Under the pieces are notes generated by a model. The model saw nothing but the letters and a program-made list of their open reading frames with translations. It was not told the DNA's origin and did no database searches. 64,000 nt of DNA from Rubripirellula obstinata (lineage in GTDB: Bacteria; Planctomycetota; Planctomycetia; Pirellulales; Pirellulaceae): contig NZ_LWSK01000006.1 of NCBI RefSeq assembly GCF_001642955.1, forward strand, positions 1-64,000. Reading direction: 5' to 3'. Position numbers and translations under genes: made by a program. Shown here in pieces: positions 36,077-45,290 of this stretch. Positions within the stretch are counted from its first letter, which is position 1. The number at the start of each line of letters is the position of its first letter.

Positions 36077-37174
36077 TTAGCCTTGTTCCATCTTTAAGAC
36101 GGGCAGTCGGCCGCGTCGTTCAATCTGGTTGCGGATCGCGTCGGGCGTGTTGTCCGCTGGGACTTGCCGCTCGCTGGGTGGAATTTCGGGCGGGACGTAT
36201 CGGCTGCCTTGGCGAGATCCTCGGGCGGCGAATTCGGCTTCGATCGATTGCCGGATTCCCGATTTTCGTAAGCACCATTTGGGCTCGATCAAAAAATCCG
36301 GCGGTGCATCACCGCTGACTCGTTCGACGATCGTTTCAGGCGGAATCCGTTCCAGAAAATCGACAACGGTTTTCACGTAGTCGTCACGTTCCATCATCTT
36401 GATCTCGCCACGCAACACCTGTTCGCCCAGCGGCGTGCCGCGAACCGAATACAGGTTATGCAGCTTGATCGCATCGAATCCCAGCCTGCCAATTTCGGCC
36501 GCCGTTTCCATCATCATCTCGTGCGTTTCGCCTGGGATCCCCAGAATCACATGCGCACAGCATTCAAACCCGCGACCTCGGCTGCGGTCGATTGCATTGA
36601 TAAGATCTTCGTGGCAATGCGCCCGATTCATCCACGTCAGCCCATCATCGTGGATCGTTTGCATTCCAAACTCCAACGACACGTATGACCGTTCGCCAAG
36701 TTCTTCGATCAGTTCCAGAACCGATTCAGGCAAACAATCCGGTCGCGTTCCGATCGCCAGTCCGACCACGGGCGCACCAGATTCTTGGAAGCTGAGGGCC
36801 AACTCAAAGACTTCCCGCAATTGCTCGACGGGTGCGTAGGTGTTGGTTGCGGGTTGGAAATAGGCGATGAATCCGGCGACCTTTTTGTACCGCTCGCGAA
36901 CCGTCACGATGCCGCTGGAAAGTTGGTCGTGGACCTGTTTCAACCGCACGCGTCGCGAGGGGCTGAACGAACGATTGTCACAAAAATTGCATCCGCCTTT
37001 GGCGACCGCTCCGTCAACATTGGGGCAAGTAAACCCAGCATCGATGCTGACGCGTTGAATCCGGCCCCCAAACCGGCGGCGAAGTGCAGCACCAAAATTG
37101 TTGATGGGTGGCCCGTCGATTGGCCCGTCGATTGATTCGTCGATTGGTTCGTCGATTGGTTCGTCAATTGTCAT
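36077..37174 (-). CDS. Radical SAM protein of the YhcC / TIGR01212 family
   Basis: The 365-residue protein has the family's 4Fe-4S motif C-x11-C-x2-C in FTCPNVDGAVAKGGCNFC (about 49-64), followed by the radical SAM barrel (YFQPATNTYAPVEQLREVF, VGLAIGTRPDCL, LEFGMQTIHDDGLTWMNRAH, CCAHVILGIPGETHEMMMETA). The reaction of YhcC is not established. The first 22 residues are a tandem Asp-Glu-Pro-Ile / Asp-Gly-Pro-Ile repeat encoded by five 12-bp units (37110-37169). E. coli YhcC has no such leader, so the functional start may lie near INNFGAALRRRF. Confidence 0.88.
   Translation of the reverse strand: MTIDEPIDEPIDESIDGPIDGPPINNFGAALRRRFGGRIQRVSIDAGFTCPNVDGAVAKGGCNFCDNRSFSPSRRVRLKQVHDQLSSGIVTVRERYKKVAGFIAYFQPATNTYAPVEQLREVFELALSFQESGAPVVGLAIGTRPDCLPESVLELIEELGERSYVSLEFGMQTIHDDGLTWMNRAHCHEDLINAIDRSRGRGFECCAHVILGIPGETHEMMMETAAEIGRLGFDAIKLHNLYSVRGTPLGEQVLRGEIKMMERDDYVKTVVDFLERIPPETIVERVSGDAPPDFLIEPKWCLRKSGIRQSIEAEFAARGSRQGSRYVPPEIPPSERQVPADNTPDAIRNQIERRGRLPVLKMEQG
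37110..37169. repeat. In-frame 12-bp tandem repeat at the start of the radical SAM gene
   Basis: Five 12-bp units of the type GGTTCGTCGATT encode Ile-Asp-Glu-Pro and Ile-Asp-Gly-Pro on the minus strand, directly after the start codon. Changes in copy number would alter only the N-terminal tail length. Confidence 0.85.
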
Positions 37175-37335
37175 GAACGACTAAGCGATTGAGGAAAAAG
37201 TGGTTGCCAAACGGGGTATCCGGGTCAAAATGGCGATGCGTGAAGTTTTTCACGAATTCCCGTTTTTTGACAATGTATCCGTTGTCTCTGTTACCGTCGC
37301 CCTTATTCCCGTTTGCCATAATTAAGAGTAGTCCC

Positions 37336-37776
37336 GTGCCTGAACAAGAACCCGAAGTTGTCTATGCCGGTCCGTTCGGACAGTTAACCCCCGTCGGTGG
37401 CGGTGATCCAATTCCGCTTGTCAAAGAGCGTTTGCTAATCGGACGTCGTGGCGAAGTTGATATCCAGTTGAAGTTCCCGAACGTTTCGAGCCAGCATTGT
37501 CGCTTAACGTTGGAACATGGTTACTGGTTCGTCAAGGATCTGAACAGTCGTAATGGAACGAAGGTTGACGAGCGAGCCGTGATGCGGAAGCGAGTCGATC
37601 CCGGCAGCAAGCTTTCCATCGCCAAGCACCATTACGTGTGCGAGTATGAACCGCAGTCGCTCGGGGCCTACGGGCCACCGCCTGCGGACGATGATTACAT
37701 GGAAGAGCTAATGAAGAGTTCGCTGATGGATCGCGCGGGCTTGAGCAATCGCAAGAAAACTCGCGGTAGCGAGTAG
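37336..37776 (+). CDS. FHA-domain protein
   Basis: The 146-residue protein carries a forkhead-associated domain (about 25-100) with the phosphothreonine-binding signature: LLIGRRGEVDIQL, NVSSQHCRLTLEHGYWFVKDLNSRNGTKVDE. FHA domains bind phosphothreonine peptides made by Ser/Thr kinases, which are abundant in planctomycetes. The C-terminal tail is rich in Pro and acidic residues. The GTG start was preferred. The frame is open upstream to 37189, and the ATG at 37273 would add a hydrophobic leader (MYPLSLLPSPLFPFAII), so a membrane-anchored form is possible. Confidence 0.82.
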   Translation: MPEQEPEVVYAGPFGQLTPVGGGDPIPLVKERLLIGRRGEVDIQLKFPNVSSQHCRLTLEHGYWFVKDLNSRNGTKVDERAVMRKRVDPGSKLSIAKHHYVCEYEPQSLGAYGPPPADDDYMEELMKSSLMDRAGLSNRKKTRGSE

Positions 37777-38151
37777 GTGATTTCGCGTTGCTTTAGAGGT
37801 GTTTTTTTGCCGTGAACGCTCGGACGTTGTCGTCATTTCTCCCCAGAAGTCGGGTTAAGACTGCGATCGTCTCAGAAAATGATGGGTTTTTACAACAGCC
37901 ACGCTGGGAAGTCCTTTTCTGGCCGTTTTAACGCCCAGAGCGAGTGCAGCAAAATGAAAACTTAAGTGCGGATTCATGTGATGCATTCGATGGCCGACTT
38001 GATACCATCTATAATGGAAAACGCTGCGGCGGGTAGGTTAACCCGCATCGCAGTGCATGTATTTTGCCGCGTTCGGCGCGGCACAGTACCAGTTTTCCCC
38101 TTCGCGGGCGATGGCTCGATATAAACTTTTTTTCTCCGGGAGTCTTTCAAG
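37777..38151. other. Intergenic leader of the DUF1559 gene
   Basis: This 375-bp gap has no gene. It contains a consensus -10 box (listed separately) and a small hairpin GCGGGT/ACCCGC at about 38029-38046 downstream of it, in what would be the 5' untranslated region. GGGAGT lies about 8 bp before the ATG at 38152 and may serve as ribosome-binding site. Confidence 0.5.
38010..38015 (+). promoter_or_regulatory. Possible -10 box of the DUF1559 gene
   Basis: TATAAT matches the sigma-70 consensus exactly, 137 bp upstream of the start codon. The sequence at the expected -35 spacing (TCGATG, 37987-37992) is a weak match, so the call rests on the -10 box alone. Confidence 0.35.
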
Positions 38152-39390
38152 ATGAACAAGAACTTTTCTAAGACCCGTGGTTTCACCTTGGTGGAACTGC
38201 TGGTCGTGATCGCCATTATTGGCGTGTTGGTGGGGCTGCTGTTGCCAGCCGTCCAAGCGGCTCGCGAAGCTGCACGGCGCATGAGTTGTAGCAACAATGT
38301 CAAGCAGTTGGGCCTTGCGCTCCACAACTACCATTCGGCCTTCAATCAATTGACGATGCAGGGAACGGGTACAAAATCGGGGACTCCTGATGGGCCTCTG
38401 ACTGACGTTGCCCATATCTATGCTGCGGTCAATGCCCACAATTCGATGCAGTTGAGCGCGATGGTTGGATTGACTCCATTTTTCGAGCAGCAGGCCCTTT
38501 GGGAGCAGATCTCCAATCCGCTGTGGGTTGACGCGAACGGCAACGGAACGATTGACGCTGGCGAACAGTATCCGGCAATGGGCCCGCACCCGCTAACAGG
38601 TGGTGTTGTTTATACACCATGGTTGACGGAGATAGCAACGCTTCGCTGCCCCAGTGACCCGGGAACGGGGCTGCCAGCAAAAGGCCGCAGCAACTACGCC
38701 TTTTGCTTGGGCGATTCGCAGCGGACCGAAGCATCGGGGGCTCGCAACGCTGCGTTGGAGCTAAACGGCGGTCACTTCGACACTTGGGATCCCGATGGAT
38801 TCGCGGTGAATGCAAGATCAGCGCAGCGTGGAATGTTTGGAAAGCATTACCAAGGCGGTTTTCGAGATTGCTTGGATGGTTTGTCCAACACAATTGCGAT
38901 GGGCGAGATTGTGACCTACTTAGGTGACCGAGACGTTCGCTCGAGTGCCGCGAATCGAGCTAATTCTCACCTTCACGTTGTGAATTGCGATGACGATCCC
39001 GACCCGTTGCGTCCGCGATTCTGGAAGCCGCAAGTTGAGGTTCCGGTTGACGTCGATACCACCCGCACTCGCGAAGCGCGTGGGTACCAGTGGGCTGTGG
39101 CGAATATGATGCAAACAGGATTTGTCACGATCAAGCCTCCGAACTCGCTGATCTGTTCAGGCAACGCGAGGCAGGCAGGAGTCTTTGGCGCAAGTAGCAA
39201 TCACCAAGGAGGCGCCCACGTCTTGATGGGTGACGGTGCTGTCAAGTTCATCACCGATTCCATCGAAGCGGGTAACCAACAGCAACGCAATGTCACGACC
39301 GGCACTGGTCCGGGCGTCATTAGTCCCTATGGTCTTTGGGGGTCACTTGGTACTCGGGCCTCGAAGGAAGTCATCGACGAAGAGTTTTGA
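38152..39390 (+). CDS. DUF1559 protein with type IV pilin-like N-terminus
   Basis: The 412-residue protein starts with a prepilin signal: the cleavage site TRG followed by FTLVELLVVIAIIGVLVGLLLPAVQ, the N-methylation helix of type II pseudopilins. Then comes RMSCSNNVKQLGLALHNYHSA, the start of the DUF1559 domain, which ends with HQGGAHVLMGDGAVKFITDSI. Planctomycetes encode dozens to hundreds of these; they are exported through a type II-like route and their role is unknown. A small lipoprotein gene follows, as is common for this family. Confidence 0.94.
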   Translation: MNKNFSKTRGFTLVELLVVIAIIGVLVGLLLPAVQAAREAARRMSCSNNVKQLGLALHNYHSAFNQLTMQGTGTKSGTPDGPLTDVAHIYAAVNAHNSMQLSAMVGLTPFFEQQALWEQISNPLWVDANGNGTIDAGEQYPAMGPHPLTGGVVYTPWLTEIATLRCPSDPGTGLPAKGRSNYAFCLGDSQRTEASGARNAALELNGGHFDTWDPDGFAVNARSAQRGMFGKHYQGGFRDCLDGLSNTIAMGEIVTYLGDRDVRSSAANRANSHLHVVNCDDDPDPLRPRFWKPQVEVPVDVDTTRTREARGYQWAVANMMQTGFVTIKPPNSLICSGNARQAGVFGASSNHQGGAHVLMGDGAVKFITDSIEAGNQQQRNVTTGTGPGVISPYGLWGSLGTRASKEVIDEEF

Positions 39391-39552
39391 TCTTCGCAAG
39401 CCCGTTTAGCAATTCTTGATTGCTAAATCATTAGCATTGGCGAGCTAAGATCGGTGGTTTTAAAACCCTGAACTTAGCTTGCCATTCTTTCTAGGTAGTC
39501 ACGGCCAATGTTTGGCCAGGTTTCAGTTAACAACGATTTAAAGAGTTCGATC

Positions 39553-39732
39553 ATGTCATTTAGAAATGTCTGTTTCTCCATCGCCTTTGGTTCACTGATG
39601 GCAATGGGATGCGGTGGTGAATCAAACGCCGTTATTTCCCCTCCTGAAGGTGCACGGGAAATGACACCCGAGGAAATGGAAGAGTTCAACAAGAACGCTG
39701 CTGGCGACATGGAACCAGTCATTCGGGACTGA
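39553..39732 (+). CDS. Small lipoprotein downstream of the DUF1559 gene
   Basis: The 59-residue precursor has a hydrophobic signal and lipobox (SLMAMGCGG), so Cys20 should be lipidated and the mature part only about 40 residues long. The mature part is acidic (EMTPEEMEEFNKNAAGDME). Small lipoproteins of this kind commonly follow DUF1559 genes in planctomycetes; whether they interact is not known. An upstream ATG at 39508 gives a non-typical leader, so 39553 was preferred. Confidence 0.72.
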   Translation: MSFRNVCFSIAFGSLMAMGCGGESNAVISPPEGAREMTPEEMEEFNKNAAGDMEPVIRD

Positions 39733-39782
39733 GTGCTAGATGGCGAAGGGGCAAGGCAAGCTAATCGGCCGAAGCCCCTAAG

Positions 39783-39813
39783 GTAGGCCGTAGCGAGCGG
39801 AGCGAGTTACGGC
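39783..39813. repeat. GTAGGCCGTAGC-family unit
   Basis: One unit starting GTAGGCCGTAGCGAGCGG and ending GTTACGGC. GCCGTA and TACGGC can pair. It lies after the lipoprotein gene in the convergent gap 39733-40030. Confidence 0.7.
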
Positions 39814-39870
39814 AGTGCAGCAAAAATGCTGTAACTCTCCACTAGTATTCCGCGTCACCTCAATTTTCGG

Positions 39871-39936
39871 GTAGCGGAACTCGCCAAGAGTTTCGGCTAC
39901 GAGAGGGACGCCGAAAGTCTACGCGACTTCCGCTAC
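39871..39936. repeat. Inverted pair of the GTAGCGGAA..TTTCGGC family
   Basis: Two units, 39871-39897 (plus) and 39910-39936 (minus), face each other. Each has an internal small hairpin: GGAACTC-GCCAA-GAGTTTC in the first and GGAAGTC-GCGTA-GACTTTC in the second, so stem bases changed on both sides and the loop changed freely. It sits between the convergent lipoprotein and regulator genes. Confidence 0.78.
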
Positions 39937-40030
39937 CTCCTAACCGAAGATTGAGCTGACATGGACTGCTAGTTTCGGCTTACAAAGTCTGCCGATTGGC
40001 GTGCCTGTACGCGATAGCGAAGCTGTCGAG

Positions 40031-41326
40031 TCAATTCCCATGAAACCGTCGGCGGTACTGTCCCGGAGTACAGTCGACGGTGCGGCGGAATGCGGTGACC
40101 AAATGTGCGGACGTTTTGTAGCTGACCATGTGGGCAATTTGCTCCAGGCTGTAAGTCGTTTCCGCCAACAGCATCCGCACGCGGTCGATTCGCACTCGTT
40201 CAATTTCCTCTCGCGGTGTGCGAGATAGAATCTGGCGAAAGCGTCGTTCCAGGGTCGCTCGCGAGTAGGCGGTCGCTCTTAAGACATCTTCCACGCCAAT
40301 GCCGTCGCACGCGTTTGATCGAATGTACTGAACGGCGGCGGCGAGATCTGTGTCTTCGATCGCCATCACATCGGTCGACATTCGCACGCAAAGTCGTGAC
40401 GGTGGAATGAGGGTTCGTTTTTGTTTGGGCGTGGCCCCAGACATCAGTTCGGCCAAGGCGGTCGCCCCTTCAAAGCCGATTCGATGAGCGTCGGGTTCAA
40501 TGCTGGTCAGCGGCGGATTTGCTAGGTCGCAAATCACTTCGTCGTCATCGACGCCCAGCACTGCGACTTGATCAGGCACCTTTAGTCTCGCGCGACGAGC
40601 AGCGATAAGCACCTGCCGGCCTCGCATATCGTTGCAGGCGAACACACCAAGCGGCTTTGGCTGGTCCTTTAACCATTGCTCAAGCTCCAGGTCGTCCAGT
40701 TCGCCCCCAAGCTCTGACGAAAGAGTTCCTGCGGGCTCGCCGACCGAAATCCCAGGGCTTTGTGGGGGCTTTCGCGACCCGGTTGAATCTTCGCTGGAAT
40801 TGCCAGCCGGCTGGTAGTCGCGAGCGTTGACGCCTTTTTCTTTACAGATCCGCAAGAAAGCATCCCGACGTTCGTCCGAGAAATCGATCCCGTCGTAGCC
40901 ACAAAATGCCAGCTCGCGAAACCCACGCTGCTGAAAATGCTCGATCGCCATTTCTGCGCAGGCTTTTGAATCGGTGTTTAGCGCCACGCCGCTGTCCGGA
41001 ATAAACGCACCTCTTAAATCGACTGTCGGAACACCAAATTGCCGCACTGAATCGGCAATCATTTGGGTTTCAATTCTGGCAATCACGCCGTCGAAGGTTT
41101 GTCGTTTTACGACATCTGGTATGTCTTCCTGCAGTCCTCGTTCGAGATGCAAGACATGCCAAGGGCCGTGGGCACGCATGAACGAGGCGATGCCCATCAA
41201 GCAGTTTCGCCCATATGCACGAGACGATTCGATCAGCAAGAGGACGTGAGGCATTTCGGGAATGTCCTCCGTTTGCGGCGATGTGTTTTTCATGGTCTGG
41301 TCACCAGGGCTTTTCTCGCTAAGCAA
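40031..41326 (-). CDS. XylR-type AraC-family transcriptional regulator with a LacI-like ligand domain
   Basis: The 431-residue protein has an N-terminal periplasmic-binding-protein-like ligand domain (about 25-300; PHVLLLIESSRAYGRNCLMGIASF, FACNDMRGRQVLIAARRARLKVPDQVAVLGVDDDEVICDLANPPLTSIEPD) and a C-terminal AraC helix-turn-helix pair (about 325-431; VLRATAYSRATLERRFRQIL, SLEQIAHMVSYKTSAHLVTAFRR). This is the layout of E. coli XylR, a xylose-responsive activator. An unusual Ser/Gly/Pro-rich insert lies at about 170-205. Met12 is an alternative start. It is divergent from the DUF5107-TPR and sugar-porter genes, which are its likely targets. Confidence 0.9.
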   Translation of the reverse strand: MLSEKSPGDQTMKNTSPQTEDIPEMPHVLLLIESSRAYGRNCLMGIASFMRAHGPWHVLHLERGLQEDIPDVVKRQTFDGVIARIETQMIADSVRQFGVPTVDLRGAFIPDSGVALNTDSKACAEMAIEHFQQRGFRELAFCGYDGIDFSDERRDAFLRICKEKGVNARDYQPAGNSSEDSTGSRKPPQSPGISVGEPAGTLSSELGGELDDLELEQWLKDQPKPLGVFACNDMRGRQVLIAARRARLKVPDQVAVLGVDDDEVICDLANPPLTSIEPDAHRIGFEGATALAELMSGATPKQKRTLIPPSRLCVRMSTDVMAIEDTDLAAAVQYIRSNACDGIGVEDVLRATAYSRATLERRFRQILSRTPREEIERVRIDRVRMLLAETTYSLEQIAHMVSYKTSAHLVTAFRRTVDCTPGQYRRRFHGN

Positions 41327-41714
41327 ATTTTACTGCGTTAATTCCATGACAGAAAGCCGGTTTCAACCAGCCGTGCAAACAATGTACACAAAAAAAACAT
41401 GACAAAACCCTGCTGCAGTAAAAGTGAAACGAAAAGATGCCCCCGTGCAACGCCTAGACCTTTCGTGTCGTTTAAACTCTGTTGTTGGCTGGCGAGGTCA
41501 TATTTACGACAACGTTGCGATGCAGCGGTATCAATCGGCTTTGAAAAGCGAAGAAACGTTTCGAATATCCGGTGCTTTGTCTAGTCATGAGCGACCGACG
41601 GACGAATGAACGGCGGATGGACGGAAGAATCAACGAGTAGCGAGTTCAAAAACATCCTTTCCAAACTAATTAAATCCTTACCGATACCACTGAAGCGACA
41701 GGGGCAATGGAATA
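41327..41714. other. Divergent intergenic region of the carbohydrate locus
   Basis: This gap between the XylR-type regulator and the DUF5107-TPR gene should contain both promoters and the operator. I see an A-rich stretch (ACACAAAAAAAAC, about 41386) and no clear direct repeat or palindrome of operator type. Confidence 0.45.
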
Positions 41715-44700
41715 ATGGACATGAAAATGAAACAAGTCAAAGCATGGTCTGAATCGGTTGCGATTCCCACTTATGGAATTGGTCAGCCAGACCGCAATCC
41801 GATGTTTCTGGAAAAGCGGGTCTATCAAGGTTCCAGCGGAGCGGTTTATCCGTTGCCAGTGATCGACCGAATTGATGACGAAAAACAAGACAAGGTTTGG
41901 CAGGCCATTTATCTTGAGAATCAATTCTTGAAGATCATGATTCTGCCCGAATTGGGTGGCCGTATTCACATGGCACTCGACAAGACCAACGACTACCACT
42001 TTGTCTATCACAACCAAGTGATCAAGCCTGCGTTGGTTGGATTGGCGGGCCCCTGGATCAGTGGCGGTATCGAATTCAATTGGCCGCAACACCACCGCCC
42101 CAATACCTACGGCCCCGTGGATTCCACGATCGAAGAGAATGAAGACGGGTCGTGTACCGTTTGGTGCCACGAAATCGATCGCATGCACCGAACAGAGTGC
42201 CGGCATGGTTTTACGCTGCACCCCGATTCGGCCTATGTGCAGATCGATGCAAAGATGTTCAATCGAACAACATTGCCTCAAACGTTTTTGTGGTGGGCCA
42301 ACCCAGCCGTCTCGGTGGGCGATGATCACCAATCGATTTTCCCGCCTGATGTCAGTGCGGTGATGGATCATGGGAAACGTGATGTGTCGAACTTCCCAAT
42401 CGCAACAGGGACCTATTACAAGGTCGATTACGGTCAAGGTCCCGAACAAGCGGACAACGGAAAACCCGGCACCGATATTTCACGCTATCGAAATATCCCC
42501 GTGCCGACGTCCTACATGGCAGCGAAGAGTGATTACAACTTTGTCGGCAGTTACGACCACGGCCACCGCGCCGGGTTGCTGCATATTTGTGATCACAATG
42601 TCAGCCCCGGCAAGAAACAATGGACCTGGGGCAATGGCGAATTCGGGCAGGCCTGGGATCGGCATTTGACCGACGAAGATGGACCTTACATCGAATTGAT
42701 GTGCGGCGTTTACACTGACAATCAGCCGGACTTTACTTGGTTGATGCCGGGTGAGCAGAAGGCGTTCACGCAGTACTTTATGCCATACAAAGGCATCGGG
42801 CTGATCGGCAACGCGACGATCGAAGCAGCCGTCGGAATGTCGGTTGATTCAAACGTTGCAACGATCCGAGCCTACACGACGTCTGAACAGACCGACGCCG
42901 AAATCCGTTTGTCGCTGCGTGGCGAATGCTTGGGGACGTGCAAGTTCAATGCTTCACCGGCCGACCATTTTGAGTGCGAGCTTTCGGTTCCCAGCGACGC
43001 AGTTCTCAGCGACTTGACGGTTTCCGTTTACGACGCAAGCGGCCGCGTTTTGGTTTCGTACACGCCGCCAAAATCAAAGCACGAAGTTCCAGAAGCCGCC
43101 AAGGAAATTGACGTTCCCCAGAAGCTAGAAAACACCGAGGCGTTGTTTCTAGCCGGCCAACACCTGGAACAGTATCGGCACGCGACGCGTCAACCGATGG
43201 ATTACTACGACGAAGGACTAAGCCGCGACCAGGGCGACGCACGATGCAACAATGCGAAGGGAAAGCTGCTGGCACGTCGCGGCTGTTTTGCCGAATCGAT
43301 TCCTTACTTTGAAAAGTCAATTCAAACGCTAACGCGGCACAACCCGAACGCTTACGACTGCGAACCGCTTTACAACCTTGGGTTGTCGCTTCGTGCGGTG
43401 GGCCGTTTGGGCGATGCGGGTCGCGCTTTCGGAAAAGCCAGTTGGGGTGGTGCTTGGCAGGGACAGGCGTTCTTTGAAATGGCTCGGTTGGCGGGCCGGT
43501 TTGGCAATCACGACGAGGCGGTTGAAAGGTGCCAGCGTTGTCTGGAAATCCAGGGCAACCATGACCAAGCAAGGCACTTGTTGATCTCGCTTCATCGCGG
43601 CACGCCGAAGCATCAGGAATTGATCGAAGATTACCTTAGCGTGAATCCGTTTTGTTTCGGTGCTTTGTACGAACAAGCCGTTGCGACGGAGGACTACGAA
43701 ACCTACGACGCCCGCTGCCGCGATGACGAGAACACGGTGATCGAGTTGGCGTTGGATTATGCCGCGTTTGGCGATGATCAGACCGCAGCAAACGTGCTGG
43801 AACATTTGCTTTCGCGAGTACCGTCGGCGTCCTGCATGGTGTACTACCATCTCGCCAGCCTGTATTCCAATCTCGGTCGGGACCAGGATGCCGCCAAACA
43901 ACGCGAACTCGCCCGATCGACCGAAACGTTGATGTTCGCGAATAAGCTGGAAGACATTCCGGTTCTTGAATCGGCCATGGCTGCCGAAGGCGGTGATGCG
44001 GTTGCAGCGTATCAGCTTGGCAATCTTTGGTACGACCGACGGCAATACGACAAAGCCGTTAAGTGCTGGGAAGAATCCAAGCGTATCGATCCCTCTTTCC
44101 CAACTGTTTGGCGAAACCTGTCGTTGGCTTACTTGAACCAGCAAGGCGATAACGACGCTGCCTGGGACGCGATGAAGCAAGCGTTCGATCTGAATCCAAC
44201 GGACGCTCGCGTGTTGTTTGAATTAGATCAATTGGCGATTCGTCTTTGTCATTCGCCTGCCGATCGTCTCGCACGATTGAAACAGTATCCGGATTTGGTT
44301 GACCGTCGAGACGACTTGTACTTGCAGTGGGTCACGCTGCACAATTTGGTCGGTGATCATCAAGCCGCGTTGGACGCATTGTTGCAGCGGAATTTCCATC
44401 CGTGGGAAGGCGGCGAAGGCAAGATTCCATTGCAGTACGCGACGGCATTGACGCAGTTAGGCTGCGAAGCTCTCTGCAGCGAACAACTCGACCAAGCCAG
44501 CCAGTTCCTTGAACGGGCAACGCATTGGCCAGAGAATCTTGGCGAAGGCAAACTGATCGGGACCCAAGAAAACAACATTCATTACTGGCTTGGATGCGTT
44601 GCCGAGCAACTCAATGATGCGTCGGCTGCGGAAGAGTGGTTCCGAAAAGCCAGTTCAGGGCCAAGCGAACCGACTTCGGCGATGTATTACAACGACCAAC

Positions 44701-45041
44701 CACCGCACATGGTTTATTACCAAGGGTTGGCGTTTGAAAAGCTTGGGATGATGGACGAGGCGAAAACTCGTTTTCAAAAGCTAATTGACTACGGCAACCA
44801 ACACATCGACGAAGCCGTAACGATCGATTACTTCGCGGTATCGCTGCCTGATTTCTTGGTGTTCGATCCAGACATTCAATTGCAACATCAAATCCACTGC
44901 CGTTACATGATGGCGCTAGGCTATCTTGGGTTGGGTAAATCAGAAGAAGCAAGCAAGCTGTTCACCGAGATCCTTGACCAACAGCCCGATCACCTTGGTG
45001 CCAACATTCATCAAGTGGTTTCGCAAACCGCGATCAGTTAA
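41715..45041 (+). CDS. DUF5107 domain protein with TPR repeats
   Basis: The 1108-residue protein has an N-terminal DUF5107 domain of galactose-mutarotase-like beta type (about 15-390; ILPELGGRIHMALDKTNDYHFVYHNQVIKPALVGLAGPWISGGIEFNWPQHHRP) and then about 600 residues of tetratricopeptide repeats (DARCNNAKGKLLARRGCFAESIPYFEKSI; AAYQLGNLWYDRRQYDKAVKCWEESKRIDPSFPTVWRNLSLAYLNQQ). No signal peptide is seen, so it should be cytosolic. The DUF5107 fold and the neighbouring sugar porter point to carbohydrate binding or epimerisation, but no activity is established. It is followed by the sugar porter after 249 bp. Confidence 0.88.
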   Translation: MDMKMKQVKAWSESVAIPTYGIGQPDRNPMFLEKRVYQGSSGAVYPLPVIDRIDDEKQDKVWQAIYLENQFLKIMILPELGGRIHMALDKTNDYHFVYHNQVIKPALVGLAGPWISGGIEFNWPQHHRPNTYGPVDSTIEENEDGSCTVWCHEIDRMHRTECRHGFTLHPDSAYVQIDAKMFNRTTLPQTFLWWANPAVSVGDDHQSIFPPDVSAVMDHGKRDVSNFPIATGTYYKVDYGQGPEQADNGKPGTDISRYRNIPVPTSYMAAKSDYNFVGSYDHGHRAGLLHICDHNVSPGKKQWTWGNGEFGQAWDRHLTDEDGPYIELMCGVYTDNQPDFTWLMPGEQKAFTQYFMPYKGIGLIGNATIEAAVGMSVDSNVATIRAYTTSEQTDAEIRLSLRGECLGTCKFNASPADHFECELSVPSDAVLSDLTVSVYDASGRVLVSYTPPKSKHEVPEAAKEIDVPQKLENTEALFLAGQHLEQYRHATRQPMDYYDEGLSRDQGDARCNNAKGKLLARRGCFAESIPYFEKSIQTLTRHNPNAYDCEPLYNLGLSLRAVGRLGDAGRAFGKASWGGAWQGQAFFEMARLAGRFGNHDEAVERCQRCLEIQGNHDQARHLLISLHRGTPKHQELIEDYLSVNPFCFGALYEQAVATEDYETYDARCRDDENTVIELALDYAAFGDDQTAANVLEHLLSRVPSASCMVYYHLASLYSNLGRDQDAAKQRELARSTETLMFANKLEDIPVLESAMAAEGGDAVAAYQLGNLWYDRRQYDKAVKCWEESKRIDPSFPTVWRNLSLAYLNQQGDNDAAWDAMKQAFDLNPTDARVLFELDQLAIRLCHSPADRLARLKQYPDLVDRRDDLYLQWVTLHNLVGDHQAALDALLQRNFHPWEGGEGKIPLQYATALTQLGCEALCSEQLDQASQFLERATHWPENLGEGKLIGTQENNIHYWLGCVAEQLNDASAAEEWFRKASSGPSEPTSAMYYNDQPPHMVYYQGLAFEKLGMMDEAKTRFQKLIDYGNQHIDEAVTIDYFAVSLPDFLVFDPDIQLQHQIHCRYMMALGYLGLGKSEEASKLFTEILDQQPDHLGANIHQVVSQTAIS

Positions 45042-45060
45042 AAAGTCGGAAGTCCGGTAG

Positions 45061-45165
45061 TGATGAATCGGGCAGCTACGAATCGGTAAGCTGTGACTTG
45101 GTAAGCTATGACTCGGGAAGCTGCGAGTCTGTAAGCTATGAGTCGGTAAGCTATGAGTCGTGCGG
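45061..45165. repeat. Intergenic 15-bp tandem repeat
   Basis: Seven 15-bp units of the type CTATGAGTCGGTAAG run from 45061 to 45165, with the outer units most diverged. They lie between the DUF5107-TPR gene and the sugar porter. On the minus strand they would encode Leu-Ile-Ala-Tyr-Arg repeats, but I see no support for a gene there. The stretch 45199-45248 after it contains a CTCCCTTTGGGAGAGG palindrome. Confidence 0.85.
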
Positions 45166-45290
45166 TTTTAGAGGTCTCCCAAACACAGTGACCGCGACTC
45201 ACTTCTCCCTTTGGGAGAGGTCGAGCCAAAGCGAGGGAGAGGGTTTACGATCAATCTGAAATCAAAACAACTCAAACCAAGAGATCCGAA

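Noticed and set aside
37996-38015. TTGATA as -35 box for the TATAAT upstream of the DUF1559 gene
   Set aside because: The spacing is only 5 bp, far too short for a sigma-70 promoter.
45038-45229. 63-residue protein with Leu-Ile-Ala-Tyr-Arg repeats on the minus strand
   Set aside because: It is the translation of an intergenic 15-bp tandem array with no start signal or partner gene.
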